64,000 nt of DNA from Diphasiastrum complanatum (Eukaryota; Streptophyta; Lycopodiopsida; Lycopodiales; Lycopodiaceae), in assembly GCA_029204225.1 (NCBI GenBank), contig CM055107.1, positions 2,757,923 to 2,821,922 of the forward strand. The letters are read 5' to 3'. Position numbers and translations under genes: made by a program. Positions 1-11,879 of the stretch are shown one piece after another. How positions within the stretch are numbered: the first letter of the stretch is position 1; each line of letters starts with the position of its first letter. The notes below the pieces were generated by a model. That model saw nothing but the letters and a program-made list of their open reading frames with translations, did no database searches and had not been told where the DNA came from.

Positions 1-78
1 GTCCAGCATCCTTAAACTTTTTGCGTACATTTCGTTTTGCGAGTCCTGTTTTCTTTTCTTTTTGCATATGGCTGATGG

Positions 79-1190
79 ATGTTTTGTGACAGGTATGGAT
101 GCTCGATATTGAGTGATGGATGGACTGGCATTCGTTGGCGATCCATGATCAATATCTTGGTCTCTTGCCTACTCGGCACAGTTTTCATGCATGGCGTGGA
201 TGCCACTCAAGGCGGGGGACCCATCATTTGGGAGGTTGTGAGGGATGTGATTCATGGCATTTGGGTGGAGCACGTGGTTCAAGTTGTCACAGACAACGCC
301 ATGAATTGCAGGTAGATGGGGGAGAATATGACGAGGTAGATGTGTTGCACATTCCATAGACCTCCTCATCCACATTCTTTGCGTTCTTGCATGGATACGC
401 CAGGTATAAATTTTTTTCGCATGCTTTGCCATCTATCTATGCTTCACATGTTGCTCTCAGCTTCTAACCCTTCTTGGTGTTTCTCTAAATTTTTGGTTGT
501 CGGTTCGTGTTGCAGATCATGTCTTAGGCCATGCCCGTGGTCAGCTTTGTTACCAGGAAGAAGCGCGTGCTGGCCTTTTTCCGCACCTTTTTGCCACTCC
601 GGCACCCAGCCACTTTGCCTCCTATTTCTTGGTCTTGGAGCGATTGTTGGCAATGAAAGACCATTTGCAGAGAATAGTTGCTAGTGACGAGTTCCAGCCC
701 TTCAAAGGTATTAGTGCAGATGCATTGCATTTCCAGGCCACCGTGTATGGTGAGGTTTTTTGGAGCTAGGCAGGAGAGCTTGTGGGGGTCCTATGACCCA
801 TTTTCTATGTGTTGCGGCTTGTAGACTGTGAGGGGTGCACTCTTGGTCTGATTTACGAGTTCATGGACCATCCAATGATGTGACTTGGACGATGACAGGT
901 ATGATTGCAATATCTTGTAATTTATCTGATTCAAGTTGGTTGCATTTCGAAGTTTCTTTTGTGCTGCGAGACACTGACAATACATGATTGCAATTTGTAT
1001 GTCACAAGAAGGACATGATCATGCAAATTTGGGAGAGCAGATGGGACTACTTCCACCAACCTATCCATGTCATAGCCCACATGCTGCACCCCCTGTGGCG
1101 CTCTTCCAGACATGAGGATGACCCAGAGCTCCACCCGTGATGGTTGGAGTACACTGAGCATGTATGGCCCATCGGCCCAGGTATACCCAC
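79..1190 (+). pseudogene. hAT-superfamily transposase remnant (DUF659 to dimerisation region)
   Basis: hAT transposases cut and paste DNA transposons. Reading 79-315 shows the DUF659 hallmark YGCSILSDGWTG, a following GTVFMHGVDAT and VVQVVTDNA. A second frame from about 335 gives CVAHSIDLLIHIL, equivalent to the conserved CAAHCIDLLLE block, ending near a possible splice donor at about 403. A segment from 514 contains HFASYFLVLERLLAMKDHL, matching the RFATxFLxLxxLL block. Around 815-870 RLVDCEGCTLGLIYEFMD fits the next block, and 1024-1135 gives IWESRWDYFHQPIHVIAHML, the C-terminal dimerisation signature (IWxxRWDxxLHxPLHAAAYxLNP). The frames change between blocks and a TGA interrupts the last at 1138, so this is either a gene with introns plus damage or a dead copy. 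The N-terminal BED finger would lie outside the window. Confidence 0.8.
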
Positions 1191-1260
1191 CTACCTTAGT
1201 CCTCTACACATATCTGTACTCAATGAGTTTGTGGGCCCTGCTCAATGAAATCTGTGGATT

Positions 1261-2833
<1,573 letters not shown>

Positions 2834-3059
2834 ATTAATGTTCTTGAATACCCCAAGGTACATAGGACTCAGAAAAGGACTCAATCATCTATAAATTGCT
2901 ACTATAATGCCTAAAGCCTAAAGATGGTTGGCCTAGTCAGGGTTTGACAGCCTAGAATTGAATAGCATGATGCCTATTAGCCTGGAAGTATTGGTGAATG
3001 GTATGTTGTGAAGGTGTCATTGCCATGGACCGCTGTCGTCGGGTAGGCTGTCGGTGTCG

Positions 3060-4182
3060 TCATTGCTGCCGTGTCCATCTGGGCTGGGGCCTAATGGCTG
3101 ACTGTCTCTTTGGCCGTCGACATGGTCGTTGTTGCCGATGCATAGAAGAATCTGGAATCTCAGCCTCTCCATTTGAATTGTCAGATCTCTGTCTCCGACG
3201 GGATATGCACTCACTGATGCTCAACTGTACCAAGGAGTGTGTATTAGTATCTAGTCTCCTCCTTCTCAAGTCTGACATCTCCCGGATCATCAGTGCTTCA
3301 CATTTGGGGTCCTTATAGGATAGCAAGGTAGAAAGTGTCACTGGGTGCTCTCTGAATAAGCAGTAGTACCTCCCCCGAATCTCATAGTAGGCTGGACATC
3401 TGAAGAGGAAATGTGATTCGTCCTCAATCTCATGCATAGAACACATGCTACAAAGCCGGTCCTCTCGTGGGGTGCCACTGTATCTGCCGGTCTCAATGGC
3501 CAGCTGATGTGAAGAAACCCGAAACTGATTCATCTCTATCCGTAATCTGTGTGATATACTCCTCAGCAAGTAACCAGATAGTATGGGTTAGCCAGCTGGA
3601 TCAAGACATAGAAAATGTGTACGATATGATCATATACAGATCCTCTACGGATCTGTAGAGGAGGCCTCTAATGTACTGATGAGTGCCCGCAGGTAGGTCA
3701 GTGATCTGGATACCCAATATGGAGAGGAGACGACAAGCCTGAGAATACCATGAGAAAAGGTGTCCCTCTGAGTGCAGGCGCCGGGATGAGGATAGAGCCG
3801 CAACAGCATAGTGTGTACCCTTGTCTTGAAGATCATCCAGCCTCTGTATAAAAGTCACAATATGGAATAAGGCCTCAATCTGAGTGGGGGGGACCGCGAA
3901 CTCCGCCAGTATAATTAGGTGTGGTATTGAGGGCTTAGCCCGTGTCATACCGGAGAGCAAACGAATCTGGAGCCGGGAGGTATATGTCCAATCAGTAGCT
4001 GTCAGGCCAGTACTCCATATCTCGGAAGCATACATAGCTGAGAGCACAACCATAGTGTCAAAGAGTCGGCACTTATTGGTCGCATCTTTGATGTGTGAAG
4101 TGAAGCAAAGTCTCTCCAAATCTACCTGCGAGGCATAGCCCTTCCGTACCCAAGAAATAGCTGGATGTCTCATGTTGAACAT
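3060..4182 (-). pseudogene. LINE post-RT region with C-terminal Cys/His motif
   Basis: Segment 3601-4182 continues the RT frame after the stop and contains SAMYASEIWSTG, the post-RT block typical of LINE proteins (LLYGSEVWG). After a frame change, 3060-3569 contains DRLCSMCSMHEIEDESHFLF followed by RCPAY. This is the CxxC...HxxxxC finger-like motif at the C-terminus of many plant and algal LINE proteins, thought to bind nucleic acid. The tail past about 3300 is basic and less conserved. Confidence 0.7.
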
Positions 4183-4212
4183 GGGCCCCGAGAATAGTAC
4201 CCCTAGATATGT

Positions 4213-5406
4213 TTATGAATCAACAACCTCCAGTGGATGACCATCCCATAGAAGCTCCTGCCGCATCATGAAAGACCTAGAGGTGTTGAACACCATGACC
4301 TTAGTCTTGGCCACATTCACTGACAAACCCCACTGTGTGCAGAAAGAAAGAAGAGCGTCTAAGTGTCGTTGCAAACCCTCTCTCGTCCGTGAAAGCAAAA
4401 CCACATCATCAGCATACAGGAGGATAGCAATAATGAGGTTGCCCAATGTACATCCCTCCCCTCCATCTCTCTGTATAACATGCTCCAGCTCGTCAATGTA
4501 AAGACCAAAAAGTGTAGGAGAGAGTGGACATCCTTGTTTGACCCCAATAGTACTAACCACCTCCGGTGAAATAACTCTTGATAGTCGGACCCTGCCAACC
4601 ACACGCCTGTACAATGCTACTACTGCCTGTATAGTATCCTCTTGAAAGCCCCGATCGTGAAGTCTCTGTATCAATAGATGCCTAGGCACAGAATCAAAGG
4701 CCTTGCAAATCCACAAAGCAACAATATACACGTTCTCTCTTGGCCTTAGCCTCCTCAATAATGGACCTCAAAGTTAAGATATGATACGATGTAGTATATC
4801 TTGGTCTGAAACCCGCCTGTCCAATGGCATAAAGTGATATGGCATCCATCTCTATACTAATCTCTGACTGTAGGATAGAACCATAGACTTTGGCGAAGAG
4901 GTGGCTGATCATAATGGTGCGGTAGTTGTCAACTTTCATGGGGTCCCCGCCTTTATGATAGGGTGAATGAGGTTTGTGGACCATGGAGATGGAAAATCAG
5001 AGGTGACAGCTCGGTTGAAAAGAATGGAGAGGAATGGTGAGAGGATGTCAGGAGCATACTTTAGAAGTTCAGCTTCTAGCTCATCAATGTCTTTGGCTTT
5101 ATGGGAATGGAGTCGTGTGATGGCCTTCTCTATAAGGTCGTTAGTAAATATGTCAAAAGTATCCGTGACACAAGAGGTGGGAAGAGGAGGGGTGTTTGGG
5201 ATGGTGTACAATGATGTGGCATATGTGACCCAAGTGCTGAGGTCTGTAATTTGTGGTGGAGGTGATCGTGGAAGGAACTTCTTCCAGAACGAACCTGATG
5301 AGGAATTGAAAAGGAGATCCATCATTTTCTTACCTTGGCCAATCTCGTATGCAATTTTCTGTTTTTTGGTGGTTCTACGATAGACACGAGATATGGTTTT
5401 GGTCAT
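4213..5406 (-). pseudogene. LINE reverse transcriptase
   Basis: The reading covers a linker (4936-5406), then GFRPRYTTSYHILTLRSIIEE (4694-4984 frame). A frame change leads into KAFDSVPRHLL, GVKQGCPLSPTLFGLYIDEL and the catalytic LLYADDVVLLS (YADD) followed by LSVNVAKTKVMVFN. These correspond to RT motifs 1-7 of non-LTR elements (KAFDxV, QGCPLSP, YADD, NxxKTxxM). The YADD residues are intact, but the domain is split over two frames and ends at a TAA (4213-4215), so it cannot be translated as one protein. Confidence 0.85.
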
Positions 5407-6010
5407 GTGAGGAAAATGGGAGTGAACATATATGAGGTTCTGATGGAGGTGGATGCACTCCTGGTCATACCAAGGATTATGGGGTCTATTACGTCTTTGG
5501 TGCTTGGGCCATGGGGATGGAAAGGCAATGGAAGCTGCAGTGTGGATTCTCTGTACAGTGTTATGTTATGTGGAGTGTAGCGGTAGGTGGTTTTCACTGT
5601 AGGGGTCGAAGAGAAAATTTGTGTGATAGGGAGATGACCGATAGAGAGGGAGAGATACGAGTGATCAGAAAGAGTGGTGCGGTGTATAGAGAAGGATGAA
5701 ATGGAGTAAAGGAGGGACGGCGAACCCATGAAATAGTCAACGACGCTATGTCCTCCACTATGTGGGAAGCAAGTGTAGTCACCAGAGCCTGGTAGCTGAA
5801 GAAGGCCATTATAAATGGCCAGTCCATGAGCCTCGCCCAACTAAAGCATCTGCTTCCCATATGCTGTAACTGGACCTGTTCCATCCGTCGATCGCCGTAT
5901 AAGACCAAGATCATCGCCATCAAGTGCATGTATCCGTTGTGGATCATCTGCTGCTCTTTTCCATGCCAAAAGGCATATAAGAGTAATGAAGTACATGCCA
6001 AGTATGTGGT
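5403..6010 (-). pseudogene. LINE APE-like endonuclease, C-terminal part
   Basis: The minus-strand reading from about 5960 contains DDLGLIRRSTDGTGP, a stop at 5841-5843, then GEAHGLAIYNGLLQLPGSG, HSVVDYFMGSP and TLSDHSYLSLSIG. The SVxDY block and the terminal SDHxxLxLxI block are the last two conserved blocks of LINE endonucleases that nick target DNA. The upstream catalytic blocks (QEhh, ETW) are absent. Frame changes at about 5405 to reach the linker before the reverse transcriptase. Confidence 0.75.
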
Positions 6011-6060
6011 AACCATGTGAATGTTTAAAACGTCTCCAAAACTGTAATGAAGAAAACATC

Positions 6061-6470
6061 TAGTACAAACTAAAATAGACACGTATGTGAGAGTGTGTGT
6101 GCATAATAATCATATGTATCTATGTCAAGATGTCAAGACTGTGTTGATGTTGTTGCTGCTATGCTGATGCTGTAAAAAGATGTAATGCGAGCTGCAGCAT
6201 GAGAAAGCACTGGAGCTTGTCGGCGTCGTCTGTGAGCATGAGCATGTGTAGTAGTACGTCTCTGTGTAGGATGTCTGGTGATCCTGGTAGTAACGTGATG
6301 GTGGGAAGTACACTGTTTCTGATCTCTATGAGCATGTAAGCGGCTATCATCCTCGTCATCGTCATAATCCTCATTCTCAGGCACTAAATCACGTGATCGC
6401 CGCCTAGTAAAGAATGAAGTAATGCCATCAACGAGGGGAGAGGATGTTCCATCAACGAGGATGTTACATT
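6061..6470. other. Unassigned stretch upstream of the LINE
   Basis: No recognisable gene. Short minus-strand readings (6125-6384) are rich in His/Thr/Ser, show no domain and overlap in three frames, which indicates composition rather than coding. The truncated 5' boundary of the LINE should lie near the left edge of this stretch. Confidence 0.35.
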
Positions 6471-6474
6471 CAAG

Positions 6475-6607
6475 ATAGCCACCTTAGCCACCTTTTTATT
6501 TATTGACCACATTTCAAGATAGCCGATTTTTCAAGATAGCCACCTTAGCCACCTTTTATTTATTGACCACATTTCAAGATAGCCGATTTTTCAAGATAGC
6601 CACCTTT
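6475..6607. repeat. Tandem repeat, unit about 60 bp, two full copies plus part
   Basis: The unit carries AAGATAGCCACCTTAGCCAC, a TTTATTTATTGACCAC block and AAGATAGCCGATTTTTC. The block CACCTTAG starts near 6480 and again near 6541, and a partial third copy starts near 6600. Spacing is 60-61 bp with only one or two differences, so the duplication is young compared with its surroundings. Confidence 0.9.
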
Positions 6608-6652
6608 TCTATTTACCTTATCACCTTATGATGAATGTAACGATTTCCTAAT

Positions 6653-6654
<2 letters not shown>

Positions 6655-6733
<79 letters not shown>
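6655..6733. repeat. (CT)n microsatellite
   Basis: Near-pure CT run of about 39 units. Smaller CT/CA/TG runs follow at 6848-6870 and 6884-6965, giving a cluster of dinucleotide tracts. Confidence 0.97.
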
Positions 6734-6735
<2 letters not shown>

Positions 6736-6965
6736 GCGAGGAAGGGCTGGATCGCGACTGTGACAGCAAGGGGCAGGCAGGCAGGTCTCTCTCTCTGGAT
6801 TGCGACTATGGCAGCACAGGCCAGGCGACTCTCTCCCAGGTATCGGATCTCTCTCTCTCTCTCTCTCTGTTTCTATCACACGCACACACACAATGACAGA
6901 TTGCGCGTTGTCATTGTGTGTGTGTGTGTATATCTCTCTCTTTCTCTCTCTCTCACACACACACA

Positions 6966-7266
6966 AAGCCAGATTGCGCTCATTGGGAGAGAGAAGTGGA
7001 GCTGTTAATGTGTCCAAATTCTGTGGAGTTAATTCCAAATCCTGCAGAGATAATTTTAATGCCTCCACCTCTGGTGAAGATTGTGATAGCTCATCTGTAA
7101 CCGATTCCACTATCTGAGACACAACCTTGGAATTTCCCCCCACTACAGGTATCTGGAGATTCATAGGCAAAAGCCCGTCTTTATCTCTTACAACCTTGCA
7201 AGGAAGCAGTTTCTGTACAGCAAATCGAGTAACTGTGCCACAAATATGAGCAGAGACTCGCAGCAT
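6966..7266 (-). other. Unrecognised open reading segment
   Basis: The minus-strand reading from an ATG at 7264-7266 gives about 100 residues of non-repetitive sequence (starting MLRVSAHICGTVTRF, later VVRDKDGLLPMNLQIPVVGG and EVEALKLSLQDLELTPQNLD) before it enters low-complexity sequence from the dinucleotide tracts. Its amino-acid composition looks protein-like, with alternating hydrophobic and charged residues and a short Leu-rich helix, but I do not recognise a family. It could be a transposon-captured exon or internal coding sequence of an unknown element. Confidence 0.25.
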
Positions 7267-7884
7267 CTCGATTGAACATTACGAAGTACTTCAAAACTCT
7301 TACTCTTGAGAACACCCTGTTAGGAATTAATGGTTAATTAATTAATTGTAGAGGCCAGCCTGCGTGCTAGAAGGCCTATTTCTATTTTTAGTATAGGTAC
7401 TATCTACTTTTATTATAGGTACCACCAATTTTGCTAGAATAGTATAGAATACTATTTTATGTTTATGCTAACATAGATTGTTATTTCTGAGATTTAGTAA
7501 TTAGCATAATTGCTTTTGCCAAACGGTATTTTAGGCAAATAGCTTCTTTAAGAGAAAAATTGCATCAAGAATCTTAATAGGACCTGGACAAGTTGGCCGA
7601 GAAGTATCAAAGAAATACTGAAGACGTGTGAGCCATTTGTCGAACATATGTTCAGATGGTATATCACTATTAAAAACAAAAAGATAATCTAAAGGGGATA
7701 GAGACCGAAAATCAGAAGTCATGATAATCTGCAAAACAAGTGGAGAGAGGGAGCTGAAAATCCAAGCTGAAAATGCTGAAGATCCAAGCTAAAGATCCAA
7801 TCTGAAAATGGGTGTTGTGGGCAGCAGCTAGTAAGATCCACAAATGTCCTGCAAAATGATGGAAAAACCGCTGAAAATGGTGAT

Positions 7885-8190
7885 GAAGTAGGGCGTTGGA
7901 CAGCCTCCAACAAACAATCAGCAAATGGACAACAAATTGGTGGAGAAATCCGTCGAAGATGGCAAGGTAGTAGGGCGTTGGGTAGCAGCAGCTACCAAAA
8001 TAATGGAGAAAACCGCTGAAAATGGTGATGAAGTAGGGCGTTGGAGCCTTAAATGGGCAGCAAATTGGTGGAGAAAATCAACGAAAGTGACAAGGTAGTA
8101 GGGCGTTGGCCAGCCTCTACCAAATCTGGAAAAACAATGGAAATCTGATGAAAAAGTCGACGAAAGTGATGGGTTAGTAGGGCGTTGGAC
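7885..8190 (-). repeat. Degenerate tandem repeat in a retroelement leader (GTAGGGCGTTGG motif, five copies)
   Basis: The motif GTAGGGCGTTGG recurs at about 7888, 7970, 8032, 8096 and 8176. Each is preceded by variants of GAAAATGGTGATGA or GAAAGTGACAAGGTA and followed by an ACAGCCTCCA-like block. Spacing is 62-82 bp and the copies are imperfect. The array lies just downstream (minus strand) of a primer-binding site, so it is in the untranslated leader of a minus-strand LTR element. Confidence 0.75.
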
Positions 8191-8230
8191 AACCTTTACT
8201 AAATCTGAAAAAAGTGGTGCAAAGGAAAGT

Positions 8231-8242
8231 GCTCTGATACCA
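8231..8242 (-). promoter_or_regulatory. Retrotransposon primer-binding site (initiator tRNA-Met type)
   Basis: The minus strand reads TGGTATCAGAGC, the sequence used by copia and many plant gypsy elements to pair with the 3' end of initiator tRNA-Met. It lies just downstream of the inferred LTR end at about 8244, which sets the element's orientation as minus. Confidence 0.8.
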
Positions 8243-8243
8243 A

Positions 8244-8560
8244 GTTACGAATGAAGCCACAATTGATCTAGAGCTAAGCTATGAAGCATCACATAAGCAA
8301 GACTTGACCCTAGAAAGCAAGAAAGAGAGAGATTAAGGAGACTAAAGAGAGAGATCAATATCATCAGTTGAGTAACAAATGACACAGATTCCCTACTTAT
8401 ACCCTAGAGGAAGCCCTAAGAGGAAGCTTCCAGTGGTTAGGGCCCGATAATAGTGCGCCCTCCAAGAAGACTCCCACTCTCCAGTATACCAAAAACTGTA
8501 TTAATAGCCATCTTCAACTACCAAAAACTTTAGAATACTATTCATAATTGAATCTAGGTA
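8244..8560 (-). repeat. LTR 3' part of a minus-strand retroelement
   Basis: Upstream (minus strand) of the primer-binding site lies promoter-like sequence with a TATA-type GGTATAAGTAGGG at about 8391-8403, then a pyrimidine-rich R/U5-like stretch ending at the PBS. The 5' end of the LTR was not located, so the right boundary is approximate. No matching second LTR was found in the window. Confidence 0.5.
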
Positions 8561-9663
8561 TACCAAGCTTTGCTGAAATCCATCTGAACTTAGTTGTTAT
8601 TCTTGGGTTTGTTAAGTTCTGTTATCCAATTGAGCTCTTTGGGATATCATCACTAACAAAACCAAATCAGTTTCTCCATTGAGAATTATTCTCTCACTAG
8701 GAATTTCCTATATTTTATGCACATAATCTTTGCTGAAGGCCTCACTTATAACACTACATTTGGATCCTCCTCTAAATCGTTTCTAAGTGAGAAAATTATC
8801 CTTTCCAAAGAAAACTCATATAACCTGCAAATAATTGTTTAGAACACTATTTATTTATATATTTATGTTCACCAACTGGTTAAAGTATACTGGATAAACC
8901 ACATAGCAAGGAATAAATAATAAAACTTTACAGGATTATTTATGCGCTTATGAGAATAGTCTCATTATGATCTCGCAGATCCTCTCTTCATATATTACAT
9001 ATTTAACTAGGAATCTTGTAACTCAGTTCTCTCAATAAGTATTCTATTTCTCAAGAGTAAATAACATATCTGGAAAATCTTCGAAATGTGGAGAATACAT
9101 TCTCAGTCACGAGCTTTCCAACCATCTAGGTTTTAACACCAAATCTCTTCTATTTAATCAACCTACCACAAGTCTTAGTACACCAACCAAGACTAGGTTG
9201 ATTGATACAAACATCTAGGAGTCAGGGTTAAAGCCATAACTTATTTCAATCTAATTCAATCCACAGTAAATATGTGATTGGTAACTCTGGTTAGTGGCCT
9301 TTAAATTTTGTCTTTATCATATACTTATAGGTAGTAGTTCGTATGATAACTTCAAGTGTATAACTCCCATACTGGAAGGAATCATATGAAATCTGCGTGA
9401 TTATCTTGTATTCAAGAAATTTCTATAGGCAAGTGTTCAATCAAGTGAGAAATAACTTTTAAGGGCTTCCAGATTTTGTAATAGTGAGATACCATTTGGG
9501 ATTTGGATCAATATCTCATAATTTCACAAAATACTCGAACAAATGACTAATGGTTTCCACTATTAGCTTTACACTAAAAGTAAATGAACCATTGGCATTT
9601 AGATCATTCTTGCACAAGAAGTTCCTATCTAAATTTAAAGATATCCACAACGTCTACCAAAGG
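8561..9663. other. AT-rich region without a recognised gene
   Basis: No ORF or domain is supported. The stretch may contain the rest of the LTR to its left and lost 3' parts of the copia element to its right. The short plus-strand reading 9550-9774 overlaps the antisense of the copia protease and is not considered real. Confidence 0.35.
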
Positions 9664-9951
9664 CTAAATTTTTTTGAGACGATTCGGAATATACAGAACA
9701 TTGGACAACAACTTAACAACACCTCTCTGAAATTCGACCCTGACTGTCCTTTCACCTTCAATGGAATGCATTGAGTTGTCTCCAAGCTGCACAACTCTGG
9801 AATGGGTGAAAGGCTTGTAGTTTTGGAACCAGTCCCGATGATGGGTCATGTGCTGATTTGCTCCAGAGTCCAGGTACCAAGAATCGATATCCTGAAAATT
9901 TCCGACCCTGGTCATAAAGGCAGCTTCATTCTCCTCTTCATGTTGGATCAA
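9664..9951 (-). pseudogene. copia protease and start of GAG-pre-integrase region
   Basis: Contains WYLDSGANQHMT, where the DSGA catalytic loop of the aspartic protease is intact, then VVQLGDNSMHSIEGERTV and LLSNVLYIP, the standard continuation in copia polyproteins. The protein stops at 9664-9666 right after LYIPNRLKKI, where an intact element would continue to the pre-integrase domain, so the pol gene is truncated. Confidence 0.8.
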
Positions 9952-10869
9952 GTTACTGGTTGAGGCAGCATTTGCTTGTAAAGGAACTGCTTCTTCTTTT
10001 CATTGTTATACTTGAGTGTTCTGTAGTCCTTAATGAGATGACCAGTCCTCTTACAATACTTGTAGAAGAGTTTTTGCATTGGCTGGGATGATGAAGGAAA
10101 ACTCGAATTCGACCCTAAGCTAGAATTCGATCCTGAGTTAAAATTTGGCCTTGAGCCAAAATTCGACCCTGAGCCAAAATTCGATCTTGGCTGCATGTTG
10201 CTCCTTTTTCCTGAATAATCAGATTTTGTGGATTTCTTTGACTTGAACTTCTGATTTCTCCTTGTGTAAAGAGCCTGAGGATCAGATCCTAAGCCCGAGG
10301 AAGCATTTCTTCTGATCTCCTCTTGTAGCAGCATTGATATAACTCTTGATAGAGTAAGTTGTTGCTGGGTCGAAATGGCCATGACCCATGTTTCATAGGC
10401 TTCAGGGAGACTTGAAAAGAGTCATTATTGCATCTGAATCCTCAATGTTCGATCCAGTTGCAGTCATCTGCTCCATTAGATTTTTGAAAGTATTAAGATG
10501 GCTGGAGATAGTGTCTGCATCAGACATCCTCAATGTGAAGAACTTCTTCCTTAGATGGAGTTTAGATGTGACATCTCTGATGTCATAAAGTGTTGCTAGG
10601 ATGTCCCAGGCATCCTTGGCTGTCTGAGCATATCGAAGATGGCTGATCTGGGAGTCTTTGATATTCAGGGTGATTAAGGCAAATGCCCTGCCATCTCGTT
10701 GCCTCCATTTGGTGATGCTGGCCTCATCTCCCTCTAGTTTGACTTCAGTACCATCAACTATGTCCCATAGTTCCTTGGCTAGTAAAACGACTCTCATCTT
10801 GAACTTCCGGAGATGGTAGTGCTCTCCATCGAGCTTGTCAATCAGAGAAGAGCTAGAAGTAGAATCCAT
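9948..10869 (-). pseudogene. copia gag (capsid plus zinc knuckle)
   Basis: The reading starts MDSTSSSSLIDKLDGEHYHL and has the UBN2-type gag features KELWDIVDG, AKDAWDILATLYD and SKLHLRKKFFTLRMSD. It breaks at about 10400, resuming at 10382 in another frame (LSRVISMLLQEE). A Ser/Asn/Gly-rich linker with repeated SNFGS-type units follows, then the knuckle CKYCKRTGHLIKDYRTLK. In the canonical CX2CX4HX4C knuckle the last residue is Cys; here it is Tyr, so the nucleocapsid motif is damaged. Confidence 0.8.
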
Positions 10870-10990
10870 TTTGGTATAGTATCGATATTGTTGGTAGAAA
10901 CAACAATAGCGGATTACTGTTTGCTGATATGAGGTCTTGGTAGAAACGAGACAAAATCCACAATGAAAATTGCAGATTACTGAGCCACCT

Positions 10991-11002
10991 GCTCTGATAC
11001 CA
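10991..11002 (-). promoter_or_regulatory. Primer-binding site of copia-A
   Basis: The minus strand reads TGGTATCAGAGC directly next to the LTR end (plus-strand LTR edge at 11003). This is the initiator-tRNA-Met complementary site for minus-strand DNA synthesis. Confidence 0.88.
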
Positions 11003-11824
11003 TATAGGAAATCAGGGAAAATCGATATTTTGCAGCGGAAGTGGTGAGCAGGTGGTGTGTGGATCGGAAGTGCGACAATTACCAGCTAGCATTCAAGATG
11101 GATCGAATATTACAATGCGCAATAGAACAACGATGTAGACCAAAAACTTGCACTCTGATAATTATCAAAAATGTAATACAAAAGCGCGAAGCTGGGTGCA
11201 AGATAGAAGGCGCAAAAATAGATTTCAGTTGATAACTTGTTGATGATAAACTACCAAACTCGAAAAACTGAACTTAACCACCTTGCAACAAAAACGCCTG
11301 CAGGATGATAGCCTGATCAGTGTGTTGACTCCAATGCAGATCTTCCTTAATGATTGGAAGTCAGATGATCAGCACTTGGAAGCTGACATTAACCTACTTA
11401 ATTAACTACATTTGTTCTGCAGTAGGTAGCCGCTATTTACAGTGAATGTCTGTATAGAAGTAGTTGAGCTGTCAACGTCAGGACGTGGGTCGGATTTTTG
11501 ACAGTATCGAAATTTTACAAAGACTCGGAAAAATTACAAAGACTCAAAAAATATACACCGACTCGAAAAATTACAATGACTAGGAAAATTACGGATTTTC
11601 CGAGTCGATCCCATATCAAAAAATTCTGATTTTTGGAGATCGAAAAATCTCGGATTTTTCGAGTCGATACAGTATCAAAATTTTTGAAAAATGCGAGTCG
11701 AGTTTTTGCTATAATAATTTTTCGAGACTTCCTTCTTTTTGTGGTTTTTCAAAGATAGGTATAAACAGGGGTTTTCAGGATGCTCATTACCTAATGGAAT
11801 TGGGCTTGAGCATGAATTCCAACA
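11003..11824 (-). repeat. 5' LTR of copia-A (about 822 bp)
   Basis: The minus strand starts TGTTGGAATTCATGC at 11824 and ends next to the PBS with CTATA, where the related LTR ends CTACA; the final CA is mutated. Shared blocks with the copy at 21182-21789 include the TTTTCAGGATNCTCATTA block, a TTTTTCGAGTCGAT block and a TCTGATNATATCAAA-like block. The region holds many variants of GACTCGAAAAATTACA (11510-11710), a local repeat within U3. Confidence 0.8.
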
Positions 11825-11879
11825 TACTTGAAACTCATCCTTTGGCCCTTTCTTCCTTGCATTAATTTCCAATCTGAAA

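Larger units (their letters stand above)
9664..11824 (-). mobile_element. Ty1/copia retrotransposon, 5' half (copia-A)
   Basis: In minus-strand order: 5' LTR (11003-11824), primer-binding site (10991-11002), gag (9948-10869) and the start of pol with the protease (9664-9951). Integrase, reverse transcriptase and RNase H are absent; coding similarity stops at 9664. Its LTR shares both ends and internal blocks with the LTR at 21182-21789, so the two are copies of one family. Gag carries a stop or frame break near 10385-10402. Confidence 0.85.
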
